This document shows, in pieces, positions 25,850 to 39,420 of a stretch of 64,000 nucleotides of DNA. Position numbers and translations under genes: made by a program. Origin of the DNA: Stercorarius parasiticus (lineage: Eukaryota > Chordata > Aves > Charadriiformes > Stercorariidae). Under the pieces are notes generated by a model. The model was not told the DNA's origin, did not search any database, and saw nothing but the letters and a program-made list of their open reading frames with translations. Positions within the stretch are counted from its first letter, which is position 1, and each line of letters starts with the position of its first letter. The stretch covers positions 248,001 through 312,000 of the forward strand of contig VWZL01000264.1 in NCBI GenBank assembly GCA_013396915.1. Reading direction: 5' to 3'.

Positions 25850-25945
25850 GTTAAAAAAAACAACAAAATACCCAAAACAAAGAAAAAAGCCCCCACCAAA
25901 TGAACCCCTCAAAACAAACAAACAAGAAAACCAAAAAAACCACCA
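25850..25945. repeat. A/C-rich low-complexity tract
   Basis: Nearly all A and C with blocks such as AAAACAAACAAACAAG and CCCCCACC. It is the same type of tract as at 3231-3380 but lies right of the island, so these tracts alone do not determine transcription direction. Confidence 0.75.
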
Positions 25946-26249
25946 TTTATTCTAAAATGCTTGTTGTCAAACTAAATATCTAGGATTGGACAGTTTTCTA
26001 ACTAGAGATAAAAACATTAAATGTGTCAATGGAGTCAGAAAAGTTATTTAATTAAAAACCTACGGATCAAAGCACTTGCAGTAAATGAAAGGTGAGACTA
26101 GTAGTAGCTTTGCAATGGAATTCTTTTCACTTAATTCTGTGAGCTGGAATGTTCCTCAAATATTATGCTAATGCAATATCCTATCCTTTTTGAATGTATT
26201 TTTCCATTGTACAGTGATTAAAGAAGATGTAGCTTACATAGCTATATTC

Positions 26250-26315
26250 TCAGTATAAACTCACCATGGTTTCATTGAGGTCAGTGGAGCTACAGTGATT
26301 TATGCTAGCTGATAC
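26250..26315. repeat. ancient sauropsid dispersed repeat fragment
   Basis: A stretch resembling a repeat I recall from turtle, crocodile and bird DNA: ...ATTGAGGTCAGTGGAGCTA, then CAGTGATTTATGCTAGCTGA. The family form has ATTGACTTCAGTGGAGTTAC followed by ACTGATTTACACCAGCTGA. I do not assign a family name. It is highly diverged, so an old insertion. Confidence 0.5.
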
Positions 26316-26761
26316 ATTAATAATAAGCCCTAGGACATATTTTTTGACATGGCTGTTTGTAGCTGGTCTCCTTCACAAAATGTTTTCCACTAGTGTAGAG
26401 CAACCTAATAGTGCTTCTCATTTCTGAAGAGTCTAAAGTGCTAGCTTTAAGAGCTTTAAGTTAATAAATTTAGAACAATATATAGGTGTCTGTTTATCCA
26501 GTGCAGTCATACAGCCAGCCCTAATGAAACCTAGCAACAATCTAATAGGACACAACAATTGAGGTATATTAGGAAAAATTAAAATCTGATTAGGACACCA
26601 TGATTACGTGCCTGTTTGTTTCTAAGAATTGGACTAGATCTTTAACCGTCGCAAGTGGTCAGCACTTGATTTTATATCTCAACTGAAAACACCAGAATGA
26701 AACTTTCATGTAAATTTAGTTAATGCAAGGAGCATAAATTTCAGAAAAGAAGGGAATGTTA

Positions 26762-26800
26762 GCAATGCTAATTGATTGTTAACAATGTTAATTGATTAGG
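26762..26800. promoter_or_regulatory. tandem homeodomain-site pair (candidate enhancer core)
   Basis: Two near-copies of a 20-bp unit give TAATTGATT at 26769-26777 and TAATTGATTA at 26789-26798, exactly 20 bases apart, or about two helical turns. TAAT-core sites spaced this way could bind a homeodomain pair on one face of the DNA. It could also be a simple local duplication in AT-rich DNA. Confidence 0.3.
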
Positions 26801-29591
26801 ATGACAGAAATGCTCCCATGTAAGGAAGCTAACGTGCATAAATTTTGATCTTCCTTTTGATGCAAGACTGTGTTGAGCTTCCTTTTTCAAATGTTACTTA
26901 ATTTTCTTGTGACATTATTTAATTTCTTCTGGCTGCTGCTTTTGCTATCTTTTTGCACATGTTATCTAGCTTTTGATGTGAAGGAATTCCACCTTCATTC
27001 CTCTAATGGCCAGTGCTTAGCTTAGGTTCATGCTCCCTTGCTCTGGCATTTTACACTGCTCAGATAGCATTGAAGCTGTCATGTCTCTATTCCTTTTTGA
27101 GAAATGGGATATACCATTCTTTTCTCCAAAGACTGAAGAACTTTTTTCTTTAATCTTCGTGAGCAGCAAAAAATCAGCTAATCCTTCTGCTTGCCCTTTA
27201 CCATTTTCACTTCTGTAAAAGAACCTGTTAATCTTAAAATGGCCAAGAATCACTTCCACTGTTCCAGGTGGGAACATCTAATCACTTTTTATTGGATGTT
27301 TTTAGTCACGCCTCATGAAATAATTTGGCTATTGTTTTAAAAGAGTGTTCATTAGCTGCAGTAGACTATTGCAGCTTATAAAAATATGCATGTCATTCAT
27401 AAGTATTTCTCATTCTTCAGTATTGTAGCATATTATTATTTATTGAATGTATTTTTTTTTATTTTTCCCCAGAAGTATTAGCATTCTTTGTACTCAATGC
27501 CTAAATTACTTAACCTTAAATCTTCCAGTGCTTCTGTTCTGTACATGTCACCCTGAATGTCAGGTCGATCCTCCTTCCTGTGACTCGTTTTATAAAATCC
27601 CCATTTATGTCACTTTGGTGCACTTATCTTTCTCTTTTTCTGCGCAAAGAAAAAACTGACAAATGCCAGTGTTTTGCCATAAAGGTGCTCATGCTCCAGT
27701 GCTATCAACCTATAACTGCTAAAAGCACTAAATACATTGTCTTAAAAGAGCCTAGAGATATAAATAGAATGTTAATTAATAGCAGATGTTACCCTTTGTG
27801 GCAAAACGCCAGCGGGGCTCCAGCAAAACCTTTCTCATTCCAGTTGTTACTTTCATCATTGGCAACTGTGAGTGCAGCCCTAATAAGGCTGATCCTCATG
27901 GCACTTTGGAGTCAGCTCTTACCCTCATCCCTATCTGCTTTCACATATTCAGTCCTGCAGATTCATCTTATTTTTTTTTTCTTTTGAGTGTGGTAGGAAA
28001 AAACAGCTTATGAGGACCACATCCATAACCCTTTCTTGTATCCTTAAGGCTTTAGAGGAGACTAGTAAGCCCCAAATCCCAAGTCCTGCAAGCTTCTGAA
28101 TAAAATTGAACCTTGGGGAATTGGTAGCATTCGGTACCTCACTTATTCATAGTTACTCATTCATAGTTTTATTGCTTCCTTTCTACAGAATTCATGTTCT
28201 CCAGCATAATATTTCCTAAGGTACTTTCTATTGCAAAAGTCAATTCTCCTTTCAGACATGTATAAATCAAATTACCCGAATTAAGTCAATAGAATATCAC
28301 CATTACAGAATGATGAGTTCAAAATCAGGCCTTTTAAACCTGTAGGTTCCCTTGTAAATGGAATGATTTGACTGTCCCTAGGTCTCCGGAGCTATGCTCT
28401 GCTTTCAAGGGAAGTGGTATTTGTAAAGATACATGTCCACGCACACATAAATTCCATTAAACAAAAATGTATGTCTTCTTATTCTTCTTATCTCCCACAT
28501 TTGTATTCTCACTCTAGGGAAGGGCCTTCAGGCTGCCTGCCGGTGGTGATAATTTTTGTCACAGTTATTTAATGTATAAAATAAATGTTACATTCATTTT
28601 GAATAAAAAGCAGCTGATAAACATGCAAGCTTCAACAAAGTTTCACCCAATTCTTGGCACAGTAGTGTTAGCCCTTCTGTGCACTCTTCCTTTCGTTCAC
28701 TGTTTATGGTATTCCTATTTTCACATTGTCTATGTAACTCAGTCCCTCCTATCTGACTTTACAGTAATTACAGACCTTTTGTTTTTAACATGCTTATTAC
28801 TTAAACAAAGTCAAAAGTATTTTGAAAGAGTAAATAGTATTTCTTCAACTACAAAAGAAGTCATAGCATTCAGAAAGCACTGTTGCTTATTATGTTTTTC
28901 TGATAACTGTTATCAAACATGAAGTTACAGTCTTTAACATGTAGAAATACCTGTGATCATCAAGACTCGCATGTGAGCTTTAGTTTGCATGCTTGTTTTT
29001 CTCAATAGTTTCTTCATGGTTAATATTGTAATAGCCTGTTGACCGCCAGAGATTGCACAGGGTAATGTATTTTGATTTAAACACTGTAAATTTGATTTGA
29101 GGAAATGACCATTTCCATGCAGAAAAAACCTGAGATAACCCTTAACACTAAAACCATATCCTTCTGTTACTTCAACTGAAAAAAAGAACTCCATTGCTTG
29201 CGTATTTTAAAGTAAAACCATGGATATATTAATCTAGTGGTTCCAATTCCAAATGGGATTATGGATTTGTTACCATCTCCCTTGAAAATGCATCTTTATA
29301 ATAATTCATTCATTTTGGTTAGCATTTCTAAAGAGCATTTCAAGATTGGAAGAGCCACTGTGACATACTTGAGGGGAAGCCTAGTACAGCATGTCAGATC
29401 TAAGAACTGTTGCTGAAATATTTCATGGGGCAAGTCCTTACAGCTAACATTCATTTTAGATTACGGATTTAGAAGAAATTTGAAAATAATTTAATAAAAA
29501 CTCCCATGTATTTAACTCTGAAAAAACCCCAACCAAATCAAAGTCTGAATTCTCTGTTTTTTTATTGCTTAGTTTGTGTTTGTTTTCACAG

Positions 29592-29641
29592 ATCAAAGTC
29601 CTGCTGTCCAGTGTCATCACATTCAAATCCTGCAGTGACCT
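29592..29641 (+). other. candidate 50-nt exon (strand fits rightward gene)
   Basis: A pyrimidine-rich stretch ending TTTGTTTTCACAG precedes the segment, and GTAAGTATC, a near-perfect donor, follows it. The 50-nt segment is open in two of three frames, but neither translation is recognisable. It is the best paired splice-site signal I found on the plus strand right of the island. It could be a noncoding or alternative exon, or a pseudo-exon; introns contain many such decoys. Confidence 0.28.
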
Positions 29642-29644
29642 GTA

Positions 29645-32600
29645 AGTATCTCACCTCTAAATTTTCTATTGCAATAGAACAGATACATAAAACCTGTTGT
29701 AATCGCCTCACGAATACTGGAAATGTGTCTTTCCTCAAACTATCATTAGGCATTATACATTGGGGTACAGTTTGTCTGGTTCTATTAAATGCATGTAGTT
29801 CAAGCCTGTATGCTTATAGTATAACACATCTACATTTTTAAATACTAGCTCATGATAACCTCATTCATTGCATTTTAAATGGAAGACTCAGAGCTTATCA
29901 AATATACTTCTAACTGTTTCTAATGGTACCCTTACTTTAAATCTAGTTCTTTACCTGGTTAAATCAGAACTGAAGTTATCAAATAAAAATATTACATTTG
30001 CCCTTTGATGAACAATTACCAAGCGTTACATATTCAGAGTAAAAAATGGATAGCATTTTATTTTATGAGTCCACTAACTAATAGGGAATTAGAATAAAAC
30101 TCCTGTGGGAACACATTTGACATTCACATGAATAACAGATGAGTTCATTATGATCCCCTGCTTATAAAAAGAATGGCAAATGAATTCATAATTATTAAGC
30201 ATTTAAAAATAACACATTCCCCCAAAAGATACAATTCTGCATTAAATACTCGGCTGTAGTTCAGCTGCAGGGCTTTGAAGAACCTGAAATGAAATGGTAG
30301 CACAGCATATAGCTGAAACTGAATGGCAGACTGATGATTTGGTCATTTGCCACATTCTTTAACTGCTGGGTAGCCAAAGTGATGAAGATTATTCATACTC
30401 TATTTAATGCGTTTGGATTCATTCTGAAATTTTTAGATTAATCTTGCTTCCAAAGCAGAGAATACAGATTAGATATAAGGTACATGAAAGGATTATGCTG
30501 GGTATATGTATAAAGAGGAGGATTACAGCACATATGGCTACTGACATGTACTCATGTTATAAGTGCCTGTGGGGCATCTCATTTGAAATATATATTAGAG
30601 TTGAATTTTGTAGGGCTTTTTTGTTGATGGATATGTGGTTGTATATATGACAAATACCATTCAGGACTCTATTTTTGCTAGAGATGACATTCTCAAATAC
30701 TTGCCAAGCTGTCACATTAGCATACTGCTCACAGCCTGGCAGGAGACAGCTCTTCTATAAATCGTAACCTCTGCCCTGTGGTGACACCAAGAGCACAAGG
30801 GTCCCAAAGGTTGCTGTATCTGCCAGACAGAGAGGGAAGTAAAAGATGCCGAGAACGAAGTTCAGAAAACAACACAGAGGACGTGCAGAAGAGGAGAATG
30901 GGGATAAGGAAAGTTCTGTTCTTTAAAATACCTGCACCAATACCATAAACAGAAAAGGGATCAGAAGTAGATCAAATTAAGGTTGTTCTAAGTGCTGTCA
31001 GCACCTAAAGAGATGCAGAATTCTTGTCTCCCTAAATCTTACATTTGATCTTGACAGCCTTTATCAAGGTGGAGTGAAGAAGATTGGGATTTTCTGTATG
31101 AATTCTGACCCTGTGGGTCGCCCTCCTTGGTTATCCAGGGAATAGAGAAATAATGCCATATGTGACTTCTGTATTCCTCTTCCCAGTGCAGAAGTATGGA
31201 GATGTGTGAAAGACCTTGTGTGCACATAGATTTTGAAGTCCCATTGCTACCATGTTTTCCCAAATTCCCTTTTTCTTAGCAGCAGCCCAGGCTGTAACAC
31301 AGCTGCGTTGCCATCAACTGTGTTGTCATGCTGATATCAGGAGGAGAAGCAGCCATGTGTAATCATACTTGTATTTCACTCAGATGTTTGAAGCTGCAGT
31401 CCATCATGAGGTGGACTCCATGACTGACCTAGGCTATGTGCTTGAGAAAAAGGGCTGTAAAAGCAAAAAATGCAGAATAGGAAGAAAGTAGAGAGGGAAA
31501 GGTCTCAGGACTGTGGGGGGTGAGGGCCATGCTGTACAGTCATGAAAAGTGTCATGAAGACTAGAAATATATTAACCAAACAGAATTCTGTAACATAATA
31601 GTACACTTTTCTAGTCCTACTTATTGTAGCTGCCACTACTAGGGAAAAATAAATCAAAATATCAGAAAAGCCATTTGTGCTATTCAAAGTTTGTGGAATT
31701 ATTTGAGAAACTGTTAAATGAAAATAAAATTATTTCTTTCTGCTTTGGAACAAGAATCACCAGATGAGCTTTAGAAACTGCATAGCTGCTAGTGGAAGAA
31801 TATGATTTATACACTGCTGAATTACATTGCTTTTAATTTTAAAAGTCTGTTGGCACTATCTGATTTAACTTCTGATTTGATCCGGGTGGGTATAATTTGG
31901 AGCTAGGGCTAGGCTGATTCTTCAGAGGGAAGTGAAAAATGCCTAAACCTAAATCCAATAGCTAAAAACTAATTGTGTATCAGGGAAACTAATTGTGAGT
32001 CCTGTGGATTGCTGGCTGAAGTATGTGGTTTGATTACAATTATTGCCTTAAAGCAGAGTTTCAAGTCTTCTGGGCCCCATGAGGACAATGCAGGAAACCT
32101 TTCTATCTGTGATGTACAAAGTGAGTGATATCAACCATGTATTCGTACATTCACAGATTCCAAGGCCAAGGAGGTAATAACAGCCATTCGTACTAACTAT
32201 CCTACATACTCCTTTTTTCCCCCTGAAAGATAAATTGAAAGTTTGGAGGTTTGTTTGGGTTTCGGTTTTTTTGCAAAGCTGATACATATGAATGCATTTT
32301 GTATGAAAATTTTAAAGTTTCTATGTTAAAACATTTAACACCTGATGGAAAGAGAGTTACTTGTTTATACAGCATTTAATATTACAGTGTATTTAGGATT
32401 GTCAGTATTTGAGGTGATTGTTATTATTAACAAGTGCACAAGAAGAAAAATGCTGTGATAACTCTCCAGCTGATGATAATGGAAAATGTATGTACTTTTT
32501 ACTTATGAAAACCTGATGGCATTATCTTAGTATAATCACTTAGAAGTTAGGACATCAAAAGACAGTCTGCTTTAAAAATGTTGGGTATGTCACTGAAGTC

Positions 32601-33200
32601 AATGTCACGTCATCTCTGGTAATCACTGTCCCAACCATATGCTCCCTCAGCAAGGCCACTGCTGGTCATCATCCAACATCAGTGTGCAAAAAATTACCAT
32701 GAGAAACATTATCAGGTAGTTTTCTGTTCATTATCACGTTACATTGCAAGTAAGTTATTCCCATGTTTGCTTTTAATTTGCTAGTAAACCAGGGTGGCCT
32801 GTTGCATCACCTCTCTGTGGAAAAAGGGAATCCACTCCACAAAGCTTGTAGAAATCTGTAAATTAGTTACTTTTGATAAAATCAGACAGCCGTGGTCACT
32901 AAGATTCCTTTTGGAAAATTAAGAAGGGAAAAGTGGTAGAAAGGAATTAATACTTGGAATGGGTGAGTCCTGACTAAGAATCAGAGGAGCAACCATCTCT
33001 GAGGAGGAAGGGCAAAATTCATACAAGATTTACTTTATTTTTTTAAAGGAAACAGATACATTTGTGAGAAGATTTGAATAATTTCTATTAGGATTAAAGT
33101 CTTGGCTTCAGCATGTGCTTACAATAAAACAAGTCTCAGTCTGAATCACCTCAATTTGTGATACGTTGTCTTGCAGCAGATAGCAAAACATGTTTGTTCT
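29645..33200. other. noncoding interval
   Basis: AT-rich sequence with no recognised coding exon. There is a short duplication (AACTAATTGTG twice near 31966-31995) and a G/T-rich run at about 32240-32275. Nothing else stands out. Confidence 0.5.
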
Positions 33201-33204
33201 AAAT

Positions 33205-33460
33205 CTTATGAAACAATAATTACAGTAAGTAAAGGCAATTGGCAGTGATTGATATACTAATAATACACTGCATTTCAAACATTTGTTTAAAGTGACCTTA
33301 GCCTGTTATTTTACTGCTAGAGAACAAACCTCTCTCAAATTGCGTTTGTCTACCACTGAAATACTCCAATAGTATACACTACCCAAATTAAGGCTAATTG
33401 CTAATAATTTATTCACCAGAAGGTTTGCTATTGTCAGCTTTGTTTATGTAAAAAGGAGGT
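33205..33460. promoter_or_regulatory. candidate conserved noncoding element
   Basis: About 250 bases of balanced, non-repetitive AT-rich sequence dense in developmental factor motifs: CAATTGGCAGTGATTGAT, TAATAATA, GTGACCTT (nuclear-receptor half-site-like), AATTAAGGCTAATTGCTAAT with paired TAAT cores, and TTTGTTTATGTAAA (forkhead-like). It has the look of deeply conserved vertebrate enhancers, but conservation cannot be tested here. Confidence 0.3.
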
Positions 33461-35608
33461 TAAAAAATAGTTCTTTCTTGCAACTGCTATGGAAATTTCA
33501 TCTGCTCTTATTAGATGTCATTATCTCATAGGAATGATGAGATTCCTCTCATAACAGGAAAAAAGATAACCAAATAATATAGGGTTCAAAAAATTTTTGT
33601 ATTTTAGTTGTCAGAACACTATTCGTATGTTTTAAATCTGTAATATGTGTTATAATCTTTCTGTTCTACTTCCAAGTAATGTTCCAGTGCTTTTTGCTGC
33701 TCTGATTCATAATGCCAAGAACTCAGAGATAGGTTCATTAGGAAAACAGATATATCCACTGCATCCCTACGTTTGTATTAAATAATGTAAAATCACAGTT
33801 TAACTCTTTTGAAGATGTGCTGTCTGAAATTTCAAAAAGATTAGAGTACGTGAATCGCTCTTAGAACGATTCCTTTTAGCTACTATTTTGATAATTATCT
33901 TTTTCTTATAACATATCTCACTGATTCTCAATTATATTTGTTTCAAAGGATGGGGAGGTCTCTTAAAATAAGTGGTATTTTTACTTAGAAAATTTAAAAG
34001 AAAAAAGATAAAAAGTTCTTCATAAAAATTAAAGCTACTTGGTGGCCTCTGGATGAAACTCATTCCTCTTCCAGAGTGTTGTCCTTTCTCATAGCCAACA
34101 GACAAGATGAGGAAAATCCAATTAGTTTCTTACCCTCTGTAATTTAGGAACTGTATTCACTAGATGATTAAAATTCAGCTATATACGTCATTACATTTAT
34201 TAACATACAAATGCATTTAAATGTCTTATTTATGAGCTTGCACATCACTGCTGGTTCACCAGTGGTACAGGAAAGTGTAGCTTTATGTTAGTTTGTAATG
34301 AATTTGTTCTTGCTTGCAAACACTGGAAATGTGGTGCAATGTTTGTATTTTGAACACCTCAAGAGGATTTAAAAATCCAAATAATTTATTTATTTTAGTA
34401 GATTGCTTGGAAACATTTGCTCTATTTTTTTTATTCTAGCAGCTTTTTACTGATTTTCCTTCTCTACTCATGAAAATTAAATGCAGGGGTTTAATGTTTT
34501 AAATCATGTTCTTTCAGGCAACTGAATACATGCCTCTACATGTTAAAAACTCAGTAAATACACTGCCTTTTTTAAAAGAACAAAAATCTTGAGGAAATAG
34601 CCATTCCTCTTCTAGAGGTAATTTCACAGTTGTGGGCTTTTGGTTTTATTTTCCTGTTGTTATTCTGCAGAGATAATCGGTTAGGGTTTTATCCAAGGAT
34701 TTTTGAAATAAATGCAAAAGTCATGGGCTTTGGATTGAGGTGTCAGGGGTGGAAGAATATATTCTTCCCTGTGTCAGAGCCAGCCCAAAAAGGAGGGAGA
34801 AAGATCCCAGGGGCCCATGGTTGAATTATCCTGATCTCAGCACGGATTAGAGGTGTTCAGTGGCAGTATGCGAGTGAACAATAGGGCATGGGATTCTGCC
34901 ATAACCATCCCATTTTTCCGTCATCATTATGCCGGGACAAGTGTGACGTGGTAGAGGCAGAAGCCAAATGCAACAGTCTCCTTCCTCTGCAGAAATTCTC
35001 CGCTGGCAATCCGCAAGTGAAATCTGGCTTGTCCTGCCGGAGCCGTGCAAACTGGGTAGGTCTGGTGCCTACCTGAGCAGGGAGCCAGCTCCTGGGTGGT
35101 TGGCCTGGGAAACCCTTCCCTGCCTGAAGGGCTGCAGAAGGGCACCAGCTCCGCCTGCTGTTAAGTTTTCTTTATTTTCAAACACTGTCAGAGTCTGGTA
35201 CAAAACAGTGCTGCATGCCTGTGCCTATGCAGACTTTGCTGCATAGCTTCTAGTTGACTGGAGAGATAAAAATAATCCCTGACATAAATCAACTTCGTTC
35301 TGCCTCAGGACATAATTTAAATACCTTCTCCTGGGTGTTCTTCCTTCTTTATAAAAGCAGCAAGTTCACTTTCTAGCCTTCACACTCTAATTGTAGAAAA
35401 TGTTTAATGAGGGAGTCTGCCACGGTGAGGGTAGAGCTACTGCTGCACAGGGATACAAGCAATATCAACTAGGGACACAGTGGCAGGAAACAGAAAGGTA
35501 TTTTAGAACGGCTGTTGAATATTTCCTTTCCCAAGATTGTAGGACCAAAATATTGCTTGAATTTATGAATAGAGCTGGACAAAAAATTTCGTATGATTTT
35601 TAAATTCC

Positions 35609-35640
35609 TAGAATAATAGAGGCTGGAAAGGACGGGGACC
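35609..35640 (-). mobile_element. possible CR1 3'-end scrap
   Basis: AGAATAATAGAGGCTGGAAA then GGACGGGGACC loosely resembles the reverse complement of the CR1 3' end. The adjoining sequence does not continue the match in the right order, so this may be chance. Confidence 0.25.
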
Positions 35641-38600
35641 ATTTTTGAGAGTAGGTTGAACTAGACGAATAGTTTCAATTGAAATAATAGGAAAAACATG
35701 AAAACATGTTCTTAGTTTTTAAAGGAAATATTTTAACATGCTTAAAATGAATTTTTTCATCTTTTGAAATACCATTTTTAACTTCAAAATTAGTCTAAAT
35801 AAAAAAAAGTAAAATATATTGGGGTTATTTTTAAAATGGCATGAAACATTTTATTTTTAATTAACTGTACTATTTTAGGTTTACCTCACATTAAAATTAC
35901 TAGGGTTTTTATTTTGTGAAAGAAAAAATACTGTCTGTGAGCTCTTTGTGAGCTGAGGTTTCTGCTTGCTTCTTTCTGACTTCTGGGTTTGGTTTTTGAA
36001 CCGGAGAAGGCTTCACTTGCTCATCTCTATGAAATCTTCATGAGACTCTGCCCTGGTAATTCTCAGGTGACTTGTGAAAAGACATTTCCTCACACCTCTG
36101 TTAGTGTGTAAGGATAATATTTCCTCCCTTGTGCTGTACCAATGTTGGACCTTGGGCCTTGCTGCATACTTTGCCTATGCTGTGCTCCTGTTCTTTGGGA
36201 CTAAAATGCAGCATGCAAGGATTTGTGATTTCAGCAGGCTACAGATGAAAAGAAGGATCTCTTAGTTCTGATGTGATTGTGGGATACCTACCTAACATAT
36301 CATTTGCTTAATACACATTGAGTAAAACAGACCTTGTTCCTTGTTCTCTTGTCAGCCACTAGTTAATTTCAAATAAATGTGACATTTAAAATTTTTATGT
36401 GAAGTTACAGGGCAGGAGATGAGAACTCCAGGTGCCCAGTCAGACTCCCTCTTTTTCTCAGGCTGATCTGGGCAATTCAAAGGCTAAATCTTCAGACCTG
36501 GGGTTCTTCTCCCATTATTTGTATTGACCCTTTGTGGCTGACTTGGAAGGATCCTTAAGGATTTCAGAAGGTGTCATCGTTGTCACTACAGCACTGTGGA
36601 CCTTTGGAAGCTCAGAAAGCTGATACAGTTTCCAAGAAAGGCTTAGCAGACCTTTCCTAAGGGAAATAAAGTAGATAATGAAATCAAGTGCTACATGTCT
36701 ATATTCAGAATGCCACTTGAGCAGTATGTGACTGCAAGTTTGTGTATAGGATTCCTATCTTTCATATGGTTGTTGTTTGGGTGTTGGGTTTTTTTTAATT
36801 CTTTCTTCTTTTTTTTAAATGTATTTTAAAGCAAAGTTAATAGGGTTGGTCTAGTAGCTAAAATTTTCATCAAGGGGGTGACACAGTGAAAAACTATTAC
36901 TAAGAGCTGGCCTCTGTAATCAAAACAGCTAATAAGAGTTTGCAATCTGAAAAGACAAAAATGAGCAAAAAGAGAGAGGAAGGTAGCGCTGTCAGTGCAG
37001 TTTCACAGATGGAGAAGGGGCCAAGGCTTGATTCAGTAAAGTATGGAGGCAGAATCTGATTTTTAGCATTTCCAAATGTGTACATTTCAACATATTCCGT
37101 TTGATACTGGCAATGCTTTATGCCTACGCATTTCTAATTTTAACTGTTCTGATTTTCTTTTTTTTTTACTATCAAAGAGAGAGGGGCTTTTATAGTTTCT
37201 CTTCAAAATGATTTCTCAAATACAGCAGAGCATCTCCATTCTGAACACACAGATTTTCAGGTTTTGCATAGGTATGTGGGGTTTTTTCCCCCCAAATTTT
37301 ACTGTAATTGTTCAACTGCACATATCCAGCAGAGAGAGAAGCAGGGAGGGACAGATACACGTACATTGACTGGATGTGCTGACTTTTCAATGCAAAATAA
37401 CAGGGTTATTGTATTGCATCAAAGTAAGAGTCTTAGCCTGGAAGGGATATTTCATTGACATTGAGCTGAAAACACAGGCACAGTGTAATGGATCTTAAAA
37501 CGGACTGGACTGTTTCTGGATGCCTGTGTTGTTCAGTATTTGTATGAAAATCCCTATGTCCAGCATAAGCAGAGTAATGGGGTGAGACCTTTTCTCGCTA
37601 CTATAACCGTTAAGACAAGTTCTAGCAGTCAGGCAGGAAATCAGAAAAATGGTACATTCAAGCTGTTTGTCTTTGTCCAATGCTATGGTAGCAGTTTGAA
37701 TTCAATGACACCGAGTATGGAGAGGTTTAGTCCTCACATATGCCTTGACACACTCTAGTGGCAGAAACTTGCAGTGCCATTTAGGCGATGGAGCCCAGTC
37801 GATTTCTTTTCTCTTTGATGCAAAGCAATTGTTACAGTGGATGAAAATGTAGGAGATCATTGTTGAAAGTAACCTGGCAATTCAGAAAACACTGTTCAGG
37901 TCCTGTCCTTTTATAAAAGTTGTATTCCTTTTTATGTTTTAATATATAAAATACTGATTCAGGTATTTCACTTGTTCAACATTTGTAGAGAGTTTTGAGC
38001 AGCAGACCCTGACCTGAGTCATTGACGTATGGTCACAATATTTATGCAATATATCAAAGTCAATAAACAGTGCCTATCCACAAGTTCTAGGCACTTACCC
38101 TTTAATGGTAATGGATGCAGATCTTGGGCAACCTCATCTTTTAACCAACATCATTAAATAGTAAATCAATAACCAAATAAAACAAATTATTTATAGCTAA
38201 GCTCTAAAACCAGTGATTTTGCTTATTGAACTAATCATAAATGATTCACAGTTTTGTTTTCTGAGAAGACATAATGGACCACTTGGCTGCCTCAGTCTCT
38301 CTTCATTTTTCCCTTCATAGACCTACTCTGTGGCAAAATCCCTCAGATAATACAGTAAAGTATCTAAATATATACTTTATAATCACAGCAATTATAAAGA
38401 TAGCCCAACCTATGATGAAGTATTTTCTCCAGGATCAAGAACTTTCTGTTACAATACTTTTGGTTTGGCTGTGGGCTGCTACTGATCCTCTGGCCCCATT
38501 GCTGTTACAGTTTGGGTTGCAGTAGGGTGGAGTATCTTTTGTGTTTTACTGCAATTCACACACTAACATGACTAAAGTATTGCGCAAAGCATAACTCAAA

Positions 38601-39360
38601 ATTTCCCTTCCTCAGGAAATTTTGCTGTTTTGAAACTCATTTGGTTGCATCACAATGAAAACAAAATCCTGTTTCCTGCAAAACAAAAAAGTAGAAACAT
38701 TTCACTCTGATTTAACGTTTGAATTTGTTATTGTTGCTTACACAACCCAAACAGATTACATGTATCTAAGGCTCTGCTTGTTCTTTCTTCCTCGTTATTC
38801 CTGATTTCAGGGACGCCTCCTATTCTTTCCTCAGCTTAACATGACCGCACGTTTCCTCTGCAGTAAACCTGTCATCTAGTCAGGATCATGGTGGGGGGCT
38901 CTATGTACCCAGTGGTAAATGGTAAATTACCATTATCTTTCATTGTCTTTTTGCTGAGGATTTGTACCTTTTTCCATCTGACTTTCAGAGCTATTGCTAT
39001 CAAATTGTATGTTAGACTTTCTTTTGCTCAGCCATTAAGCAACTTTTGAGTCTTGCTTTCTGGTTATCTGGATATAAGAGAGCCACATAGATATTTTAGA
39101 CTGGTTCTTGCTGCCCTGCCTCTGAGGCTTTTTAATTTTTTTTTTAAGAACTTTTCTCTTTATATGGGTAAGTTACTCCAATAACAGTAAATCTAAATGT
39201 TCTGTCCAAATGCAGATACTTACATGAAAATATGCTTTTCCCCCAACTCCCTGGAGATGCTTGCTTTGGCTTTAAGAACCAGTAGTTTTTAGGCTGGTGG
39301 AACTCAATCCTAAATATTGGAAAGATGCTGACCCAAAATTAGAACTGGGGTGAGCAAGTA

Positions 39361-39420
39361 AATCTCCCATTGAAGTCAACGGGAATACTGCCAGTTTACA
39401 CAGGGAATGAATTAGACCTT
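39361..39420. repeat. ancient sauropsid dispersed repeat fragment
   Basis: TCCCATTGAAGTCAACGGGA followed by a segment with TGCCAGTTTACACAGGGAAT resembles the widespread CCCATTGAAGTCAATGGGA motif of old sauropsid repeats. The family is not named; the copy is short and diverged. Confidence 0.5.

Larger units (their letters stand above)
22100..29590. other. AT-rich noncoding interval right of the island
   Basis: No coding exon recognised. Content includes a tandem 11-bp repeat (AGTATCTTGA-type, about 23430-23456), an A/C-rich tract at 25850-25945, an ancient repeat fragment at 26250-26315, a twin homeodomain-site motif at 26762-26800, and A/T homopolymers. The interval is consistent with the first intron of a plus-strand gene starting in the island. 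Confidence 0.5.

Noticed and set aside
35351..35603. TATAAAAG followed by a 67-codon ORF
   Set aside because: A TATA-like string occurs often in AT-rich DNA. The ORF resembles no family and no other promoter or poly-A signals support a gene.
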